This document shows positions 42,539 to 50,550 of a stretch of DNA of 64,000 bases, piece by piece. This DNA comes from Amycolatopsis sp. NBC_00345 (GTDB lineage Bacteria > Actinomycetota > Actinomycetes > Mycobacteriales > Pseudonocardiaceae): NCBI RefSeq assembly GCF_036116635.1, contig NZ_CP107995.1:4278001-4342000 (forward strand). The letters run 5' to 3'. Each line of letters opens with the position of its first letter. Position 1 is the first letter of the stretch. The notes under the pieces are model-generated. The model was not told the DNA's origin. It worked only from the letters and a program-made list of their open reading frames with translations, and made no database searches. Made by a program: the position numbers and the translations under genes.

Positions 42539-43454
42539 CGTCGGGAACCCCCAGGTAGGCGGCGATCACGGCGGGGTTCTCCCGGATCTCGGCGGGAACC
42601 CCTTCCGCGATCTTCTTGCCGAACTCCAGCACCACGATCCGGTCCGTCACGCCCATCACGAGCTTCATGTCGTGTTCGATCAGCAGGACGGTGTAGCCGT
42701 CGTCGCGGATCGTCCGGATCAGCCCCATGAGCTCTTCCTTCTCCGCCGGGTTGAACCCGGCGGCCGGCTCGTCGAGGCACAGCAGCTTCGGCTCGGTGGC
42801 CAGCGCCCGCGCGATCTCCAGGCGCCGCTGGTAGCCGTAGGGCAGGTTCTTCGCCCGGTCGGCGGCGCGGTCGGCGATGCCGACGAACTCCAGCAGCGCC
42901 ATCGCCTTCTCGATCCCGGCCTTCTCCTCGCGGTGGTGCCGTGGGGAGCGCACCAGCGCGCCGAGCAGGCTGGTGCGGTGCCGCGCGTCGGTGCCGACGA
43001 CCACGTTCTCCAGCGCCGTCATCTCGCTGAAGAGCCGGATGTTCTGGAACGTCCGCGCGATGCCGAGCTGCGTGATGGTGTGCCGCGTGGCCTTGCCCAG
43101 CGGTTTGTCCTCCAGCAGCACCTGGCCCGAGCTGGGCCGGTAGACGCCGGTCATCGCGTTGAAGCAGGTGGTCTTGCCCGCGCCGTTCGGCCCGATCAGG
43201 CCGAGGATCTCGCCGCGCCGGATGTCGAACGACACCGCGTCCAGCGCGACGAGCCCGCCGAAGCGCACCGTCACGTCGTCGACGCGCAGCAGGGTCTGCC
43301 CCACCGCGACGTCCATATCACGGTCCGGTGCGACGACCTCGGCGACCTCGGCCTCGTGCTCGGCGAGCTGGCCGGCGCTCATCTGGGCGACCTCGGCCAC
43401 GAGGCCGCCCTCGGCCGGGACCTCCGGTCCGGTGCCGTTGCCAGGGACGGTCAT
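42525..43454 (-). CDS. livG: Branched-chain amino-acid ABC transporter ATPase LivG
   Basis: A 309-residue ATPase with Walker A GPNGAGKTT, a LivG-type signature LPYGYQRRLEIARAL (in place of LSGGQ) and Walker B LLCLDEPAAGFNP. About 50 extra acidic N-terminal residues precede the fold (LLRVDDVTVRFGGLVALD starts it) and are probably disordered. The ATG overlaps the livM stop by 4 bases. Confidence 0.94.
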   Translation of the reverse strand: MTVPGNGTGPEVPAEGGLVAEVAQMSAGQLAEHEAEVAEVVAPDRDMDVAVGQTLLRVDDVTVRFGGLVALDAVSFDIRRGEILGLIGPNGAGKTTCFNAMTGVYRPSSGQVLLEDKPLGKATRHTITQLGIARTFQNIRLFSEMTALENVVVGTDARHRTSLLGALVRSPRHHREEKAGIEKAMALLEFVGIADRAADRAKNLPYGYQRRLEIARALATEPKLLCLDEPAAGFNPAEKEELMGLIRTIRDDGYTVLLIEHDMKLVMGVTDRIVVLEFGKKIAEGVPAEIRENPAVIAAYLGVPDDDVA

Positions 43455-44590
43455 GCCTTATCTCCCGGGTTGTCCGTGGCCAGCGAGCCGTCGCTGCTGA
43501 CCTGCTCGCCCTTGCCGAGCAGCCGCTGGTACGCCAGCCTGCCGTAGGTGAGCAGCCGCTGCCGCGCGCCCAGCAGGCCCTGGGGGCGAAAGATCATCAG
43601 GACGATCAGCGCCAGGCCGAAGATCAGGTACTTGTACTCCGCGATCGCCTGGAACCGCAGCGGCACGTAGGCCACCACCACGGCGCCCAGCAGTACCCCG
43701 ACCTTGTTGCCCGCGCCGCCGAGGATCACCGCGGCCAGGAACAGCATCGACGTCACGACGTCGAACTTCTGGTTGTTCACGAAGCCCAGCTGCCCCGCGT
43801 ACAAGGCCCCGGAGAGGCCACCGACCGCGGCACCGCTGACGAACGCCCAGATCTTGAACTTGAACGTCGGCACGCCCATGATCTCGGCCGCGTCCTCGTC
43901 GTCCCGGATCGCGACCCAGGCCCGGCCGACGCGGCTGCGCTCCAGGTTCCCGACCACGAACAGGATGATGATGATGATCGTGACGCACAGCCAGTACCAC
44001 GGGATGCCGTCGGAGTTGTTGAACAGCGGCGTGCCGTCGGCCTTGGCGCCGGGCGGGTGCCCGACTCCGGAGAACCCGCTGTTGCCGCGCAACGGCTCGA
44101 TGTTGTCGGCGAGCAGGCGGACGATCTCCCCGAACCCGAGCGTGACGATCGCGAGGTAGTCCCCGCGTAATCGAAGCGTCGGCGTCCCGAGGATCACCCC
44201 GAAGATCATCGTGATCACCATCGCGATGGGGAGCACGACCAGGAACGGCAGCTTGGACAGCGACGAGTCGGGACTCGTGAACAGCGCCATCACGTAGGCG
44301 CCGATCGCGAAGAACCCGACATAACCGAGGTCCAGCAGGCCCGCCTGGCCCACCACGATGTTGAGCCCGATGGCGACCAGCGCGTAGCGGGCCACCTCGA
44401 ACATCGCGATCGGGAAGTTGTAGCCGGGCTGCGTGGTCAGGATCGGCGGGTTCAGGATCGGCAGCAGGTAGATCAGCACCACCAGCGGGATGAGGATCGC
44501 GCACTGCTGCAGCCGGCTGAGGTTGTTCCACCATTCGCGGACCGGGCGGCGGCTCTTGGCCGGCGCCGGCGCGGGAAGAGTCGTCGTCAT
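43451..44590 (-). CDS. livM: Branched-chain amino-acid ABC transporter permease LivM
   Basis: A 379-residue permease with about nine or ten membrane helices and the conserved cytoplasmic loop ESRVGRAWVAIRDDEDAAEIMGVPTFKFKI (EAA-like; here RSRVGRAWVAIRDDEDAAE), which docks to the ATPase. GYVGFFAIGAYVMAL and GSPTLRLRGDYLAIVTLGFGEI-like blocks are typical. It overlaps livH and livG by 4 bases at either end. Confidence 0.94.
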   Translation of the reverse strand: MTTTLPAPAPAKSRRPVREWWNNLSRLQQCAILIPLVVLIYLLPILNPPILTTQPGYNFPIAMFEVARYALVAIGLNIVVGQAGLLDLGYVGFFAIGAYVMALFTSPDSSLSKLPFLVVLPIAMVITMIFGVILGTPTLRLRGDYLAIVTLGFGEIVRLLADNIEPLRGNSGFSGVGHPPGAKADGTPLFNNSDGIPWYWLCVTIIIIILFVVGNLERSRVGRAWVAIRDDEDAAEIMGVPTFKFKIWAFVSGAAVGGLSGALYAGQLGFVNNQKFDVVTSMLFLAAVILGGAGNKVGVLLGAVVVAYVPLRFQAIAEYKYLIFGLALIVLMIFRPQGLLGARQRLLTYGRLAYQRLLGKGEQVSSDGSLATDNPGDKA

Positions 44591-45603
44591 ACCCGTGCCT
44601 TTCCGAGCGACTCACCGAGGATGCCGGTGGGCCGGATCATCAGGACCAGCACCAGCAGCGCGAAGGCGACGACGTCGCGCCAGCCACCGCCGAACAGGGA
44701 CTGGCCGTAGTTCTCCGCGACACCGAGCAGCAGCCCGCCGAGCAGCGCGCCACGCAGGTTGCCGATACCGCCCAGCACCGCCGCGGTGAACGCCTTGATA
44801 CCGAGCAGGAATCCGCCCTGGTACCACGCGCCCTGCGGGATCTTCATCATGTAGAACAGCGCCGCCGCGCCGGCCAGCAGACCGCCGATCAGGAACGTCG
44901 TGGTGATGACCCGTTCCTTGTTGACGCCCATCAGCGTCGCGGTGTCCGGGTCCTGCGCCACCGCGCGGATGCCGCGGCCGAACTTGGTCTTGTTGACGAA
45001 GTAGTTGGCGCCCAGCATCAGCACGACCGAGGCGACCACCGTGATGATCGTGACGTTGGTGACGCTGCCGCCGAAGATCGTGAAGACCTCTTCGTTGCGC
45101 ATCAGGCGGATGCCCTGCTCGGCGTTGCCGCCGCGCCAGATGAAGATGAGCTGCTGCAGCACGAAGGACGCGCCGATCGCGGTGATCAGGAAGACCAGCT
45201 TCGGCGCGCCGCGTTTCCTCAATGGACGGTAGGCGACCCGTTCCAGCACCACCGCGGTGCCGCCCGAGACCGCCATCGACACGATCAGCGCCAGCAGCAG
45301 GAACCCGATCAGCTCGAAGACCGGGAGGTCGGGGGTGCTGCCGGGCCGGAAACCGAGGCCGTAGAAGGTGAACCACGTCGCGTAGGCGCCGTAGATGAAC
45401 ACCTCGGAGTGGGCGAAGTTGATCAGCTTCAGCACGCCGTAGACGAGGGTGTAGCCCAGCGCCACGAGCGCGTAGATACTGCCGTAGGCGAGCCCGTCGA
45501 TCGTGTTGTCCCAGAACTGGTCCAGGAACGACTTCACGTCGAAGGTGATCCAGCTGCCGCCCTGTGCCAGGACGAGCGAGCTCAGCTCATGAGTCATCGA
45601 CAC
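44587..45603 (-). CDS. livH: Branched-chain amino-acid ABC transporter permease LivH
   Basis: A 338-residue permease with the LivH start DGLAYGSIYALVALGYTLVYGVLKLINFAHSEVF and the docking loop TKFGRGIRAVAQDPDTATLMGVN. GTG 45603 has GGAG 5 bases upstream; ATG 45597 is the alternative. It lies 88 bases after the binding-protein gene, a normal gap between a highly expressed livK and the permeases. Confidence 0.94.
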   Translation of the reverse strand: MSMTHELSSLVLAQGGSWITFDVKSFLDQFWDNTIDGLAYGSIYALVALGYTLVYGVLKLINFAHSEVFIYGAYATWFTFYGLGFRPGSTPDLPVFELIGFLLLALIVSMAVSGGTAVVLERVAYRPLRKRGAPKLVFLITAIGASFVLQQLIFIWRGGNAEQGIRLMRNEEVFTIFGGSVTNVTIITVVASVVLMLGANYFVNKTKFGRGIRAVAQDPDTATLMGVNKERVITTTFLIGGLLAGAAALFYMMKIPQGAWYQGGFLLGIKAFTAAVLGGIGNLRGALLGGLLLGVAENYGQSLFGGGWRDVVAFALLVLVLMIRPTGILGESLGKARV

Positions 45604-45691
45604 ACTAGTTCTCCATGTGGGTCCGGGGTGCGCGCCGGGCGGGGTCTAGCCGCCGAGCGTGCACCCCGGTAACTGGAACGGAAGCGTTGCG

Positions 45692-46900
45692 CTACTTGAT
45701 TTCGGTGTTCCGGACGATCTTCCCGTTCTCGACCTTGTAGGTCCACACGGTGGTCGACGACAGCTCGCCGTGGTCATTCCACTTGAAGTGCTTGGTGATG
45801 CCCTGGCCGTCGTAGTTCTTCACGAAGTCGAGCAGGCCCGCGCGGTCCTTCTTGCCGGAGTCGATGCCCTTCAGCAGGATCGTCGCGAGGTCGTAGGCCT
45901 CGGGCGAGTAGGTGCCCGGGTCCTTGCCCGCCTCGGCCTTGTACGCGTCGCTGAACTTGGTGAACTGGTCCGCCGGGACGCAGGGGCAGGTGAAGTAGGC
46001 GTTCTTGGCGGCGTCACCGGCGCCCTTGACGAACTCGTCGTCCTTCACGCCGTCCGGGCCCACGAACTTCGCGGTGACGCCGGCGTCGTTGAGCTGCTGC
46101 GCGAACGGCGCCGCCTCCTGGTAGTACCCGGAGTAGAACACCGCGTCGGGCTTGTCGCTCTTGATCTTGTTGACCACGGCCGAGAAGTCGGTCTGCTTGG
46201 TCTTGACCTTGTCCTGGCAGGACAAGGCGCTGCCGAGCGCCTTGATGGTCGAGGCGGCGAGGCCGGTGCCGTAGTCCGAGTCGTCCTGGATGACGCAGAC
46301 CTTCTTGGCGCCCAGCTCACCGGTCATGAACTTGGCGGCGGCGGGTCCCTGGGTGTTGTCGTTGCCCAGGCCCCGGAAGAAGGTCTTCCAGCCGTTCTCG
46401 CTCAGCGTCGGGTTGGTGGCCGACGGGGTCACGGTGACCAGGCCGGCGCTGTTGAAGATGTTGCCCGCGGCCTTGGACTCGCCGGAGAACGGCAGGCCCA
46501 CGACGCCGATGATGCCCGGCGTGTTGACGATCTGCGTCACGATGCCGGGTGCCTTGTCGGGCGTGCCCTCGGTGTCGAACTGCTCCAGCTTGACCTGGCA
46601 GCCCGCGTTGGCCTTGTTGTGCTGGTCCACGGCGAGCTTGGTGCCGTTGAGGATGTTCTGGCCCAGCGCGGCGTTGGCGCCGTTGATGGTGCCCGCGTAC
46701 GCGATGGAGGTCGGGGCACACTGCGCCTTGCCGTCGCCCGCGGGGTCGGCCGCATCGGCGGCGGCCGACGGGGCCGCGGCCTGCGGCGCCGAGCTGGCGT
46801 CACCACCCGAGCTGCTGTTGTCACGCGCCGCGCACGCGCTGAGGGAGATGACCCCGGCGGTGGCCAGCACGATGACCTTCGTGAGTCGTGCTTTCTGCAC
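45692..46900 (-). CDS. livK: Branched-chain amino-acid binding lipoprotein
   Basis: A 402-residue secreted lipoprotein with signal KARLTKVIVLATAGVISLSAC (lipobox LSAC), a Ser/Ala-rich linker, and a type I periplasmic-binding fold (GTKLAVDQHNKANAGCQVKLEQFDTEG, then VVGLPFSGES and VCVIQDDSDYGTGL). GTG 46900 is fixed by the strong GGAGGAACGA before it; the longer frame to 46999 has no signal peptide at its start. It is the first gene of the liv operon and delivers substrate to LivHM. Confidence 0.92.
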   Translation of the reverse strand: MQKARLTKVIVLATAGVISLSACAARDNSSSGGDASSAPQAAAPSAAADAADPAGDGKAQCAPTSIAYAGTINGANAALGQNILNGTKLAVDQHNKANAGCQVKLEQFDTEGTPDKAPGIVTQIVNTPGIIGVVGLPFSGESKAAGNIFNSAGLVTVTPSATNPTLSENGWKTFFRGLGNDNTQGPAAAKFMTGELGAKKVCVIQDDSDYGTGLAASTIKALGSALSCQDKVKTKQTDFSAVVNKIKSDKPDAVFYSGYYQEAAPFAQQLNDAGVTAKFVGPDGVKDDEFVKGAGDAAKNAYFTCPCVPADQFTKFSDAYKAEAGKDPGTYSPEAYDLATILLKGIDSGKKDRAGLLDFVKNYDGQGITKHFKWNDHGELSSTTVWTYKVENGKIVRNTEIK

Positions 46901-47337
46901 TCGTTCCTCCAAATGCCAACCAGCCGCCCGGATGAACGGCCTGTCCCTGCGTGGGACCTGACTGGCCGCTGAAAGTAGCCGCCCGGCGGGGCGTTGCACA
47001 GAGTCACGCAGAGTCTTGTATCCACATCGTGACGGTCGTCACGAGTATTAACGGACGATTTACACCCGATCGTCTCATTGTGACAATCGGGTGATAACCC
47101 TGAGTACTCGGTAACGCCACTGCTGGACCATTGACCACCGGCCTGGTCTAGGTCGGCAGTCTAAAACGCGTCACTCCCCGGATCGGCTGGAACGCACGAA
47201 CTCCCGGCTCCCACGGTAGCAAACCTGCCCTTTCCTCCCTTTCCACCGGCCCGGCCCGGCCGGCGGCAACCCTGGGTAGGGCAAAAAACGGGCGCGACCC
47301 CTCGGTCGCGCCCGTTTCGGTCCTGCTGGTGCGAAGC
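46901..47337. other. liv promoter region with two inverted repeats
   Basis: 437 bases without a supported gene. Two inverted repeats lie in the probable liv promoter: CGTGACG-GT-CGTCACG at 47028-47043, and 8-base arms CACCCGAT/ATCGGGTG at 47063-47070 and 47086-47093. They are likely sites for an amino-acid or nitrogen regulator. The distal part (47288-47315) holds the pdtaR terminator. The sequence between (about 47100-47280) shows nothing clear. Confidence 0.5.
47288..47315 (-). terminator. Rho-independent terminator of pdtaR
   Basis: Twelve-base arms ACGGGCGCGACC and complement with a four-base loop, followed on the minus strand by six T. It lies 23 bases after the pdtaR stop and is the most classical terminator in the window. 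Confidence 0.85.
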
Positions 47338-47949
47338 TCAGCCGATGCTCTCCACCACGGCTTCCGCCACCGCCTTCATGGTGGTGCGGCGGTCCATGGC
47401 GGTCCGCTGGATCCAGCGGAAGGCGTCCGGCTCGGTGAGGCCCTGGCGGCTCATCAGCAGGCCCTTCGCCCGGTCGATCACCTTGCGGGTCTCGAGCCGG
47501 TCGGTGAGGCCCGCGACCTCGGCCTCGAGCGCCTGCAGCTCGGAGAACCGGCTCACGGCCAGCTCGATGGCCGGCACCAGGTCGCGCTTGGCGAACGGCT
47601 TGACCAGGTAGGCCATGGTGCCCGCGTCGCGGGCCCGCTCGACCAGGTCGCGCTGGCTGAACGCGGTGAGGATGACCACGGGCGCGATCCGGTCGCCGGT
47701 GATCTTGGAAGCGGCCTCGATGCCGTCGAGCTTGGGCATCTTGACGTCGAGGATGACGAGGTCGGGCTTGAGGTCCGTGGCCAGCGCGATGGCCTGCTCC
47801 CCGTCACCGGCCTCGCCGACGACCTCGTAGCCCTCTTCGCGCAGCATTTCGACGAGGTCGAGCCGGATCAGCGCCTCGTCCTCGGCGACGAGCACCCGAC
47901 GCTGCGGCACGGTGACGGCATCGCTGGCCTCGGTAGCCGGTTCGGTCAC
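47338..47949 (-). CDS. pdtaR: ANTAR-domain response regulator PdtaR
   Basis: A 203-residue regulator with an N-terminal receiver (VLVAEDEALIRLDLVEML; phospho-acceptor in DLVILDVKMPKLDG; Lys in YLVKPF) and a C-terminal ANTAR RNA-binding domain (ALEAEVAGLTDRLETRKVIDRAKGLLMSRQGLTEPDAFRWIQRTAMDRR). ANTAR proteins bind paired hairpins in mRNA and prevent termination. Its partner kinase PdtaS is not in the window. The gene neighbourhood with polA and rpsA matches mycobacteria. Confidence 0.95.
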   Translation of the reverse strand: MTEPATEASDAVTVPQRRVLVAEDEALIRLDLVEMLREEGYEVVGEAGDGEQAIALATDLKPDLVILDVKMPKLDGIEAASKITGDRIAPVVILTAFSQRDLVERARDAGTMAYLVKPFAKRDLVPAIELAVSRFSELQALEAEVAGLTDRLETRKVIDRAKGLLMSRQGLTEPDAFRWIQRTAMDRRTTMKAVAEAVVESIG

Positions 47950-48104
47950 CGGGGTCCTCCTGAAGGCTCGGCGGAACGGTGGACACGCGGTAACCCGCGA
48001 ACCCGAAGCCTACCGGGAACGATCCAGTAACCAAGATGGCGTTCACCACGAAGTGGCGGGCGTGACACCTCCACGACCTCGCGAGCCGGGTTTCGGGGCG
48101 TCCA

Positions 48105-48170
48105 AATAGCACAGTCGCGCCGGATAACACAGGGGCGTCCGAAAACACGGGCCCGATAACACAGGGGCGC
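48105..48170. repeat. Short tandem repeat near ACACAGGGGCG
   Basis: GATAACACAGGGGCG occurs exactly at 48123-48137 and 48155-48169, with weaker relatives at 48105 (AAATAGCACAG) and 48141 (GAAAACACGGGC), giving a spacing of about 16-18 bases. It lies in the 230-base gap between pdtaR and the PPOX gene and may belong to a dispersed repeat family. Confidence 0.5.
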
Positions 48171-48179
48171 GCGAACAGC

Positions 48180-48557
48180 TCAGCCCGCGCTCTGCCGATC
48201 GGGCTCGATGAGGGCGACGACCCGCTCCTGCTCGCGTGAATAAGGAGCGCCGATGTACTTCGCCGAGATCCGGTCGACGACCTCCCAGGCGGCGTCGCCT
48301 TCGAGCCACTCGACGACCCGGCCGCGGACGAGCACCGGCTGGAACGGGTTGTCGGCCGGGGTCAGGGAAAGCGCGACCCGCGGGTCGCGCCGGAGGTTGC
48401 GGGCCTTGCGCGAGCCCGGGCCGGTGAGGATCGCGACGTGGTCGCCGTGGGTGCCGATCCAGACCGGGACGGAGTGGGGGCCGCCGTCGGGCAGGACGCT
48501 GGCGAGGTGGGCGATGGGGGTGCCGTCGAGCACGCGGCGGACGTCGGGGTCGAGCAT
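48180..48557 (-). CDS. PPOX-class (pyridoxamine oxidase-fold) F420/FMN protein
   Basis: A 125-residue split-barrel flavin/F420 protein. LDGTPIAHLASVLPDGGPHSVPVWIGTHGDHVAILTGPGSRKARNLRRDPRVALSL is the standard start, and RGRVVEW and DRISAKYIG follow. Members of this group reduce or oxidise small molecules using F420. It is shorter than average but complete. Confidence 0.88.
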   Translation of the reverse strand: MLDPDVRRVLDGTPIAHLASVLPDGGPHSVPVWIGTHGDHVAILTGPGSRKARNLRRDPRVALSLTPADNPFQPVLVRGRVVEWLEGDAAWEVVDRISAKYIGAPYSREQERVVALIEPDRQSAG

Positions 48558-48596
48558 GGTGGTCAGCTCCTTTGATGACTACTGGGCAGGTAATTC

Positions 48597-48650
48597 AGGC
48601 CTTGTGAGTGTTTATGACGGTTCTAACCGTCATAAACACTCACAAGGCCT
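48597..48650. terminator. 54-base perfect hairpin after DHFR-like gene
   Basis: Two exact 26-base arms, beginning AGGCCTTGTGAGTGTTTATG, are separated by two bases and abut the stop of the DHFR-like gene. It is AT-richer than its surroundings. Like the hairpin at 23432-23490 it is longer than needed for termination. Confidence 0.7.
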
Positions 48651-49244
48651 TCAGCGCTGGATCTCATAGTGAAGGTGGGTGACGCCCGGGGCGGGCACCG
48701 CTTCGACCAGCCGCAGCCGGACGTGCGCGGGCAGCTCCCGGAAGAACGGCCGGCCGGCGCCGAGCAGGATCGGCACCTGGTGCAGCACCAGTTCGTCGAC
48801 GAGTCCCGCCTTCAGCGCCTCGGTCACGACTCCGCCGCCCATCAGGGCGACGTCCCGGTCGCCGGCGGCCTCGCGCGCCGCCGCGATCGCGTCCTCGATG
48901 CCGGTGGTGACCAGGGTCTGCCGCTCGCTCATCCCCGGCACCGGCCGGTGGCTGAGGACGAACAACGGGGCGGTCGGGTGGGGGCTGCCGCCACCGAACC
49001 CGTCGGAGTCGTCGTAGGTGGCGCGCCCCGCCACGGTCGCGCCCACCCGTCCGGCGAGGGCGTCGAAGACCCGTGCGCTGGGCTCGCTCAGCTTGAACCC
49101 GCCGAACAGCCGGCTGGGCGTGTCGCCGTCGGAGTACCAGTCGAAGAGCGCCGTCCCGTCGCCGAGCCCGCGCCCGGTGCCGGGGTTCCGGCCGGTGATG
49201 TACCCGTCGACCGATACCGCGAGGGCGCTGAAGACCTTGCTCAT
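48651..49244 (-). CDS. Dihydrofolate reductase/RibD C-terminal-like protein
   Basis: A 197-residue protein of the RibD_C/DHFR fold (VFSALAVSVDGYITGRNPG, RVGATVAGRATYD, ALMGGGVVTEALKAGLVDELVLHQVPILLGAGRPFF). Most such actinobacterial proteins are of unknown substrate. ATG 49244 follows GGAAAGGACCACGGCG; the longer frame to 49298 would overlap the promoter. It is divergent from an HxlR regulator. Confidence 0.88.
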   Translation of the reverse strand: MSKVFSALAVSVDGYITGRNPGTGRGLGDGTALFDWYSDGDTPSRLFGGFKLSEPSARVFDALAGRVGATVAGRATYDDSDGFGGGSPHPTAPLFVLSHRPVPGMSERQTLVTTGIEDAIAAAREAAGDRDVALMGGGVVTEALKAGLVDELVLHQVPILLGAGRPFFRELPAHVRLRLVEAVPAPGVTHLHYEIQR

Positions 49245-49262
49245 CGCCGTGGTCCTTTCCGA

Positions 49263-49320
49263 AGTTCCTTCAGGAGACTCAAGGACCGTAGCATCCAAGG
49301 TTCCTTAAGGGAACCCAAGC
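49263..49320. promoter_or_regulatory. Twin HxlR-type operator sites
   Basis: Two related segments, AGTTCCTTCAGGAGACTCAA at 49263 and GGTTCCTTAAGGGAACCCAA at 49299, lie 36 bases apart in the divergent promoter. The second includes a near-palindrome centred on CCTTAAGG and overlaps the -35 region of the HxlR gene (-10 TAGGCT at 49324). Confidence 0.55.
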
Positions 49321-49335
49321 GGGTAGGCTGGGTTC

Positions 49336-49806
49336 ATGCAGCGTACGAACTTCGGCGAGATGGCGTGCTCGATCGCGCGGACGCTCGACGTCATCGGGGA
49401 GCCCTGGTCGCCGCTGATCCTGCGGGACGTCTTCGTCGGGGCGAACCGGTTCGAGCAGATCCAGGCGGACCTCGGCATCTCCCGCAAGGTGCTGACCGAG
49501 CGGCTGAACCACCTCGTCGAGCGCGGGGTGCTCGAACGCCGGCCCTACGACCAGCGGCCGCGGTACGAGTACACGCTGACCGGGAAGGGCGCCGAACTCG
49601 TCGACCTGCTGATGGTCATGGTCGGCTGGGGCGACCGGTGGCTCGCGGGCGAGGCCGGCCCGCCGGTGCTCTACCGCCACCACGCGTGCGGCGAGATCAG
49701 CGGTGTCGACCTGCGCTGCGCCCATTGCGGCGAGCCGATGCACGCGGGCGACATCGACGTCCTGCCCGGTCCCGGGGCCGGGCCCGGCCCTGGCGGCGCC
49801 GAGTAG
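49336..49806 (+). CDS. HxlR-family winged-helix regulator
   Basis: A 156-residue regulator with the HxlR domain: ACSIARTLDVIGEPWSPLILRDVFVGANRFEQIQADLGISRKVLTERLNHLVERGVLERRPY. The C-terminal extension has four Cys or Cys/His pairs (HACGEISGVDLRCAHCGEP) that may bind zinc, a frequent feature in this branch. ATG 49336 lies 6 bases after TAGGCT, so the transcript may be leaderless. It probably represses the DHFR-like gene and itself. Confidence 0.9.
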   Translation: MQRTNFGEMACSIARTLDVIGEPWSPLILRDVFVGANRFEQIQADLGISRKVLTERLNHLVERGVLERRPYDQRPRYEYTLTGKGAELVDLLMVMVGWGDRWLAGEAGPPVLYRHHACGEISGVDLRCAHCGEPMHAGDIDVLPGPGAGPGPGGAE

Positions 49807-49822
49807 CCGGGCGCCCCGGCCG

Positions 49823-50407
49823 TCAGTTCCCGGCGCGCCAACCGTTTTCGAGAAGGTCGAACGCGGCGTCGACGGTGCGGACCGGGTCGGCCGCCCGCTG
49901 GGCGAGCGCCGAAGCCTCCAGCGCGAGGTGGGCCAGCGCGGCACACCGCGGGTCGGTTTCGGGAACGCCGAGATCGGCGGCGATGGCGCGGCACAGGGCG
50001 CCCTCGTGGCGCATCCACATCTTGTGCCAGTACTCGATCAGCGCCGGCGTGCCCTGCACGAGTCCCATGAAGCCGGCCGCTTCCTCGCTGCCGGCGCCGT
50101 ATCCGATCCGGCCGCGCGTGTACTCCCGGAGCGCGTCCAGCAACGAGGTGCCGGGCGGCCGGTCCTCGACCACGGCGATGAGGCGCGCCTCCACCTCGGA
50201 GTCCATGTCGAAAACGAGGGCTTCCTTGCTGGGGAAGTGTTTCAGCAGCGTCGTGGTGGACACGTCGGCGGCGTCGGCGATCTCGCGGACGGTCACGTCG
50301 TCGTAGCCGCGCTCGAGGAACAGGCGCATCGCCGCGTCCGCCAGCGCCTGGTGGGTGGCCGCCTTCTTGCGCTCACGCCGGCCGGGCCCGGTTTCGGTGG
50401 TCGTCAT
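49823..50407 (-). CDS. TetR-family regulator
   Basis: A 194-residue regulator with the helix-turn-helix KAATHQALADAAMRLFLERGYDDVTVREIADAADVSTTTLLKHFPSKEAL, then a TetR C-terminal domain. It is divergent from the DHA2 exporter gene across 143 bases in which TTGTAC occurs twice (around 50446 and 50460), a possible operator. It is likely to control the exporter. Confidence 0.9.
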   Translation of the reverse strand: MTTTETGPGRRERKKAATHQALADAAMRLFLERGYDDVTVREIADAADVSTTTLLKHFPSKEALVFDMDSEVEARLIAVVEDRPPGTSLLDALREYTRGRIGYGAGSEEAAGFMGLVQGTPALIEYWHKMWMRHEGALCRAIAADLGVPETDPRCAALAHLALEASALAQRAADPVRTVDAAFDLLENGWRAGN

Positions 50408-50550
50408 TGCTTCACCGTAACACGAGGTGCACGGTGTTCAAAGTTGTACGGTTGCACTTATTGTACAGATGTGGTTTTCTCGTTCCCGGCCGCACCGGAG
50501 GAGATCGGCGCCGGTCCCCGATTTCCCTTCGACACCAAAGGATCGAAACC

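Noticed and set aside
46901..47100. Possible GlnR box near the liv promoter (GTGAC-n6-GTGATAAC)
   Set aside because: The second half departs from the GAAAC consensus; too weak to name the regulator.
48105..48170. CRISPR array
   Set aside because: Repeats are only about 15 bases with 16-18-base spacing, degenerate, and there are no cas genes.
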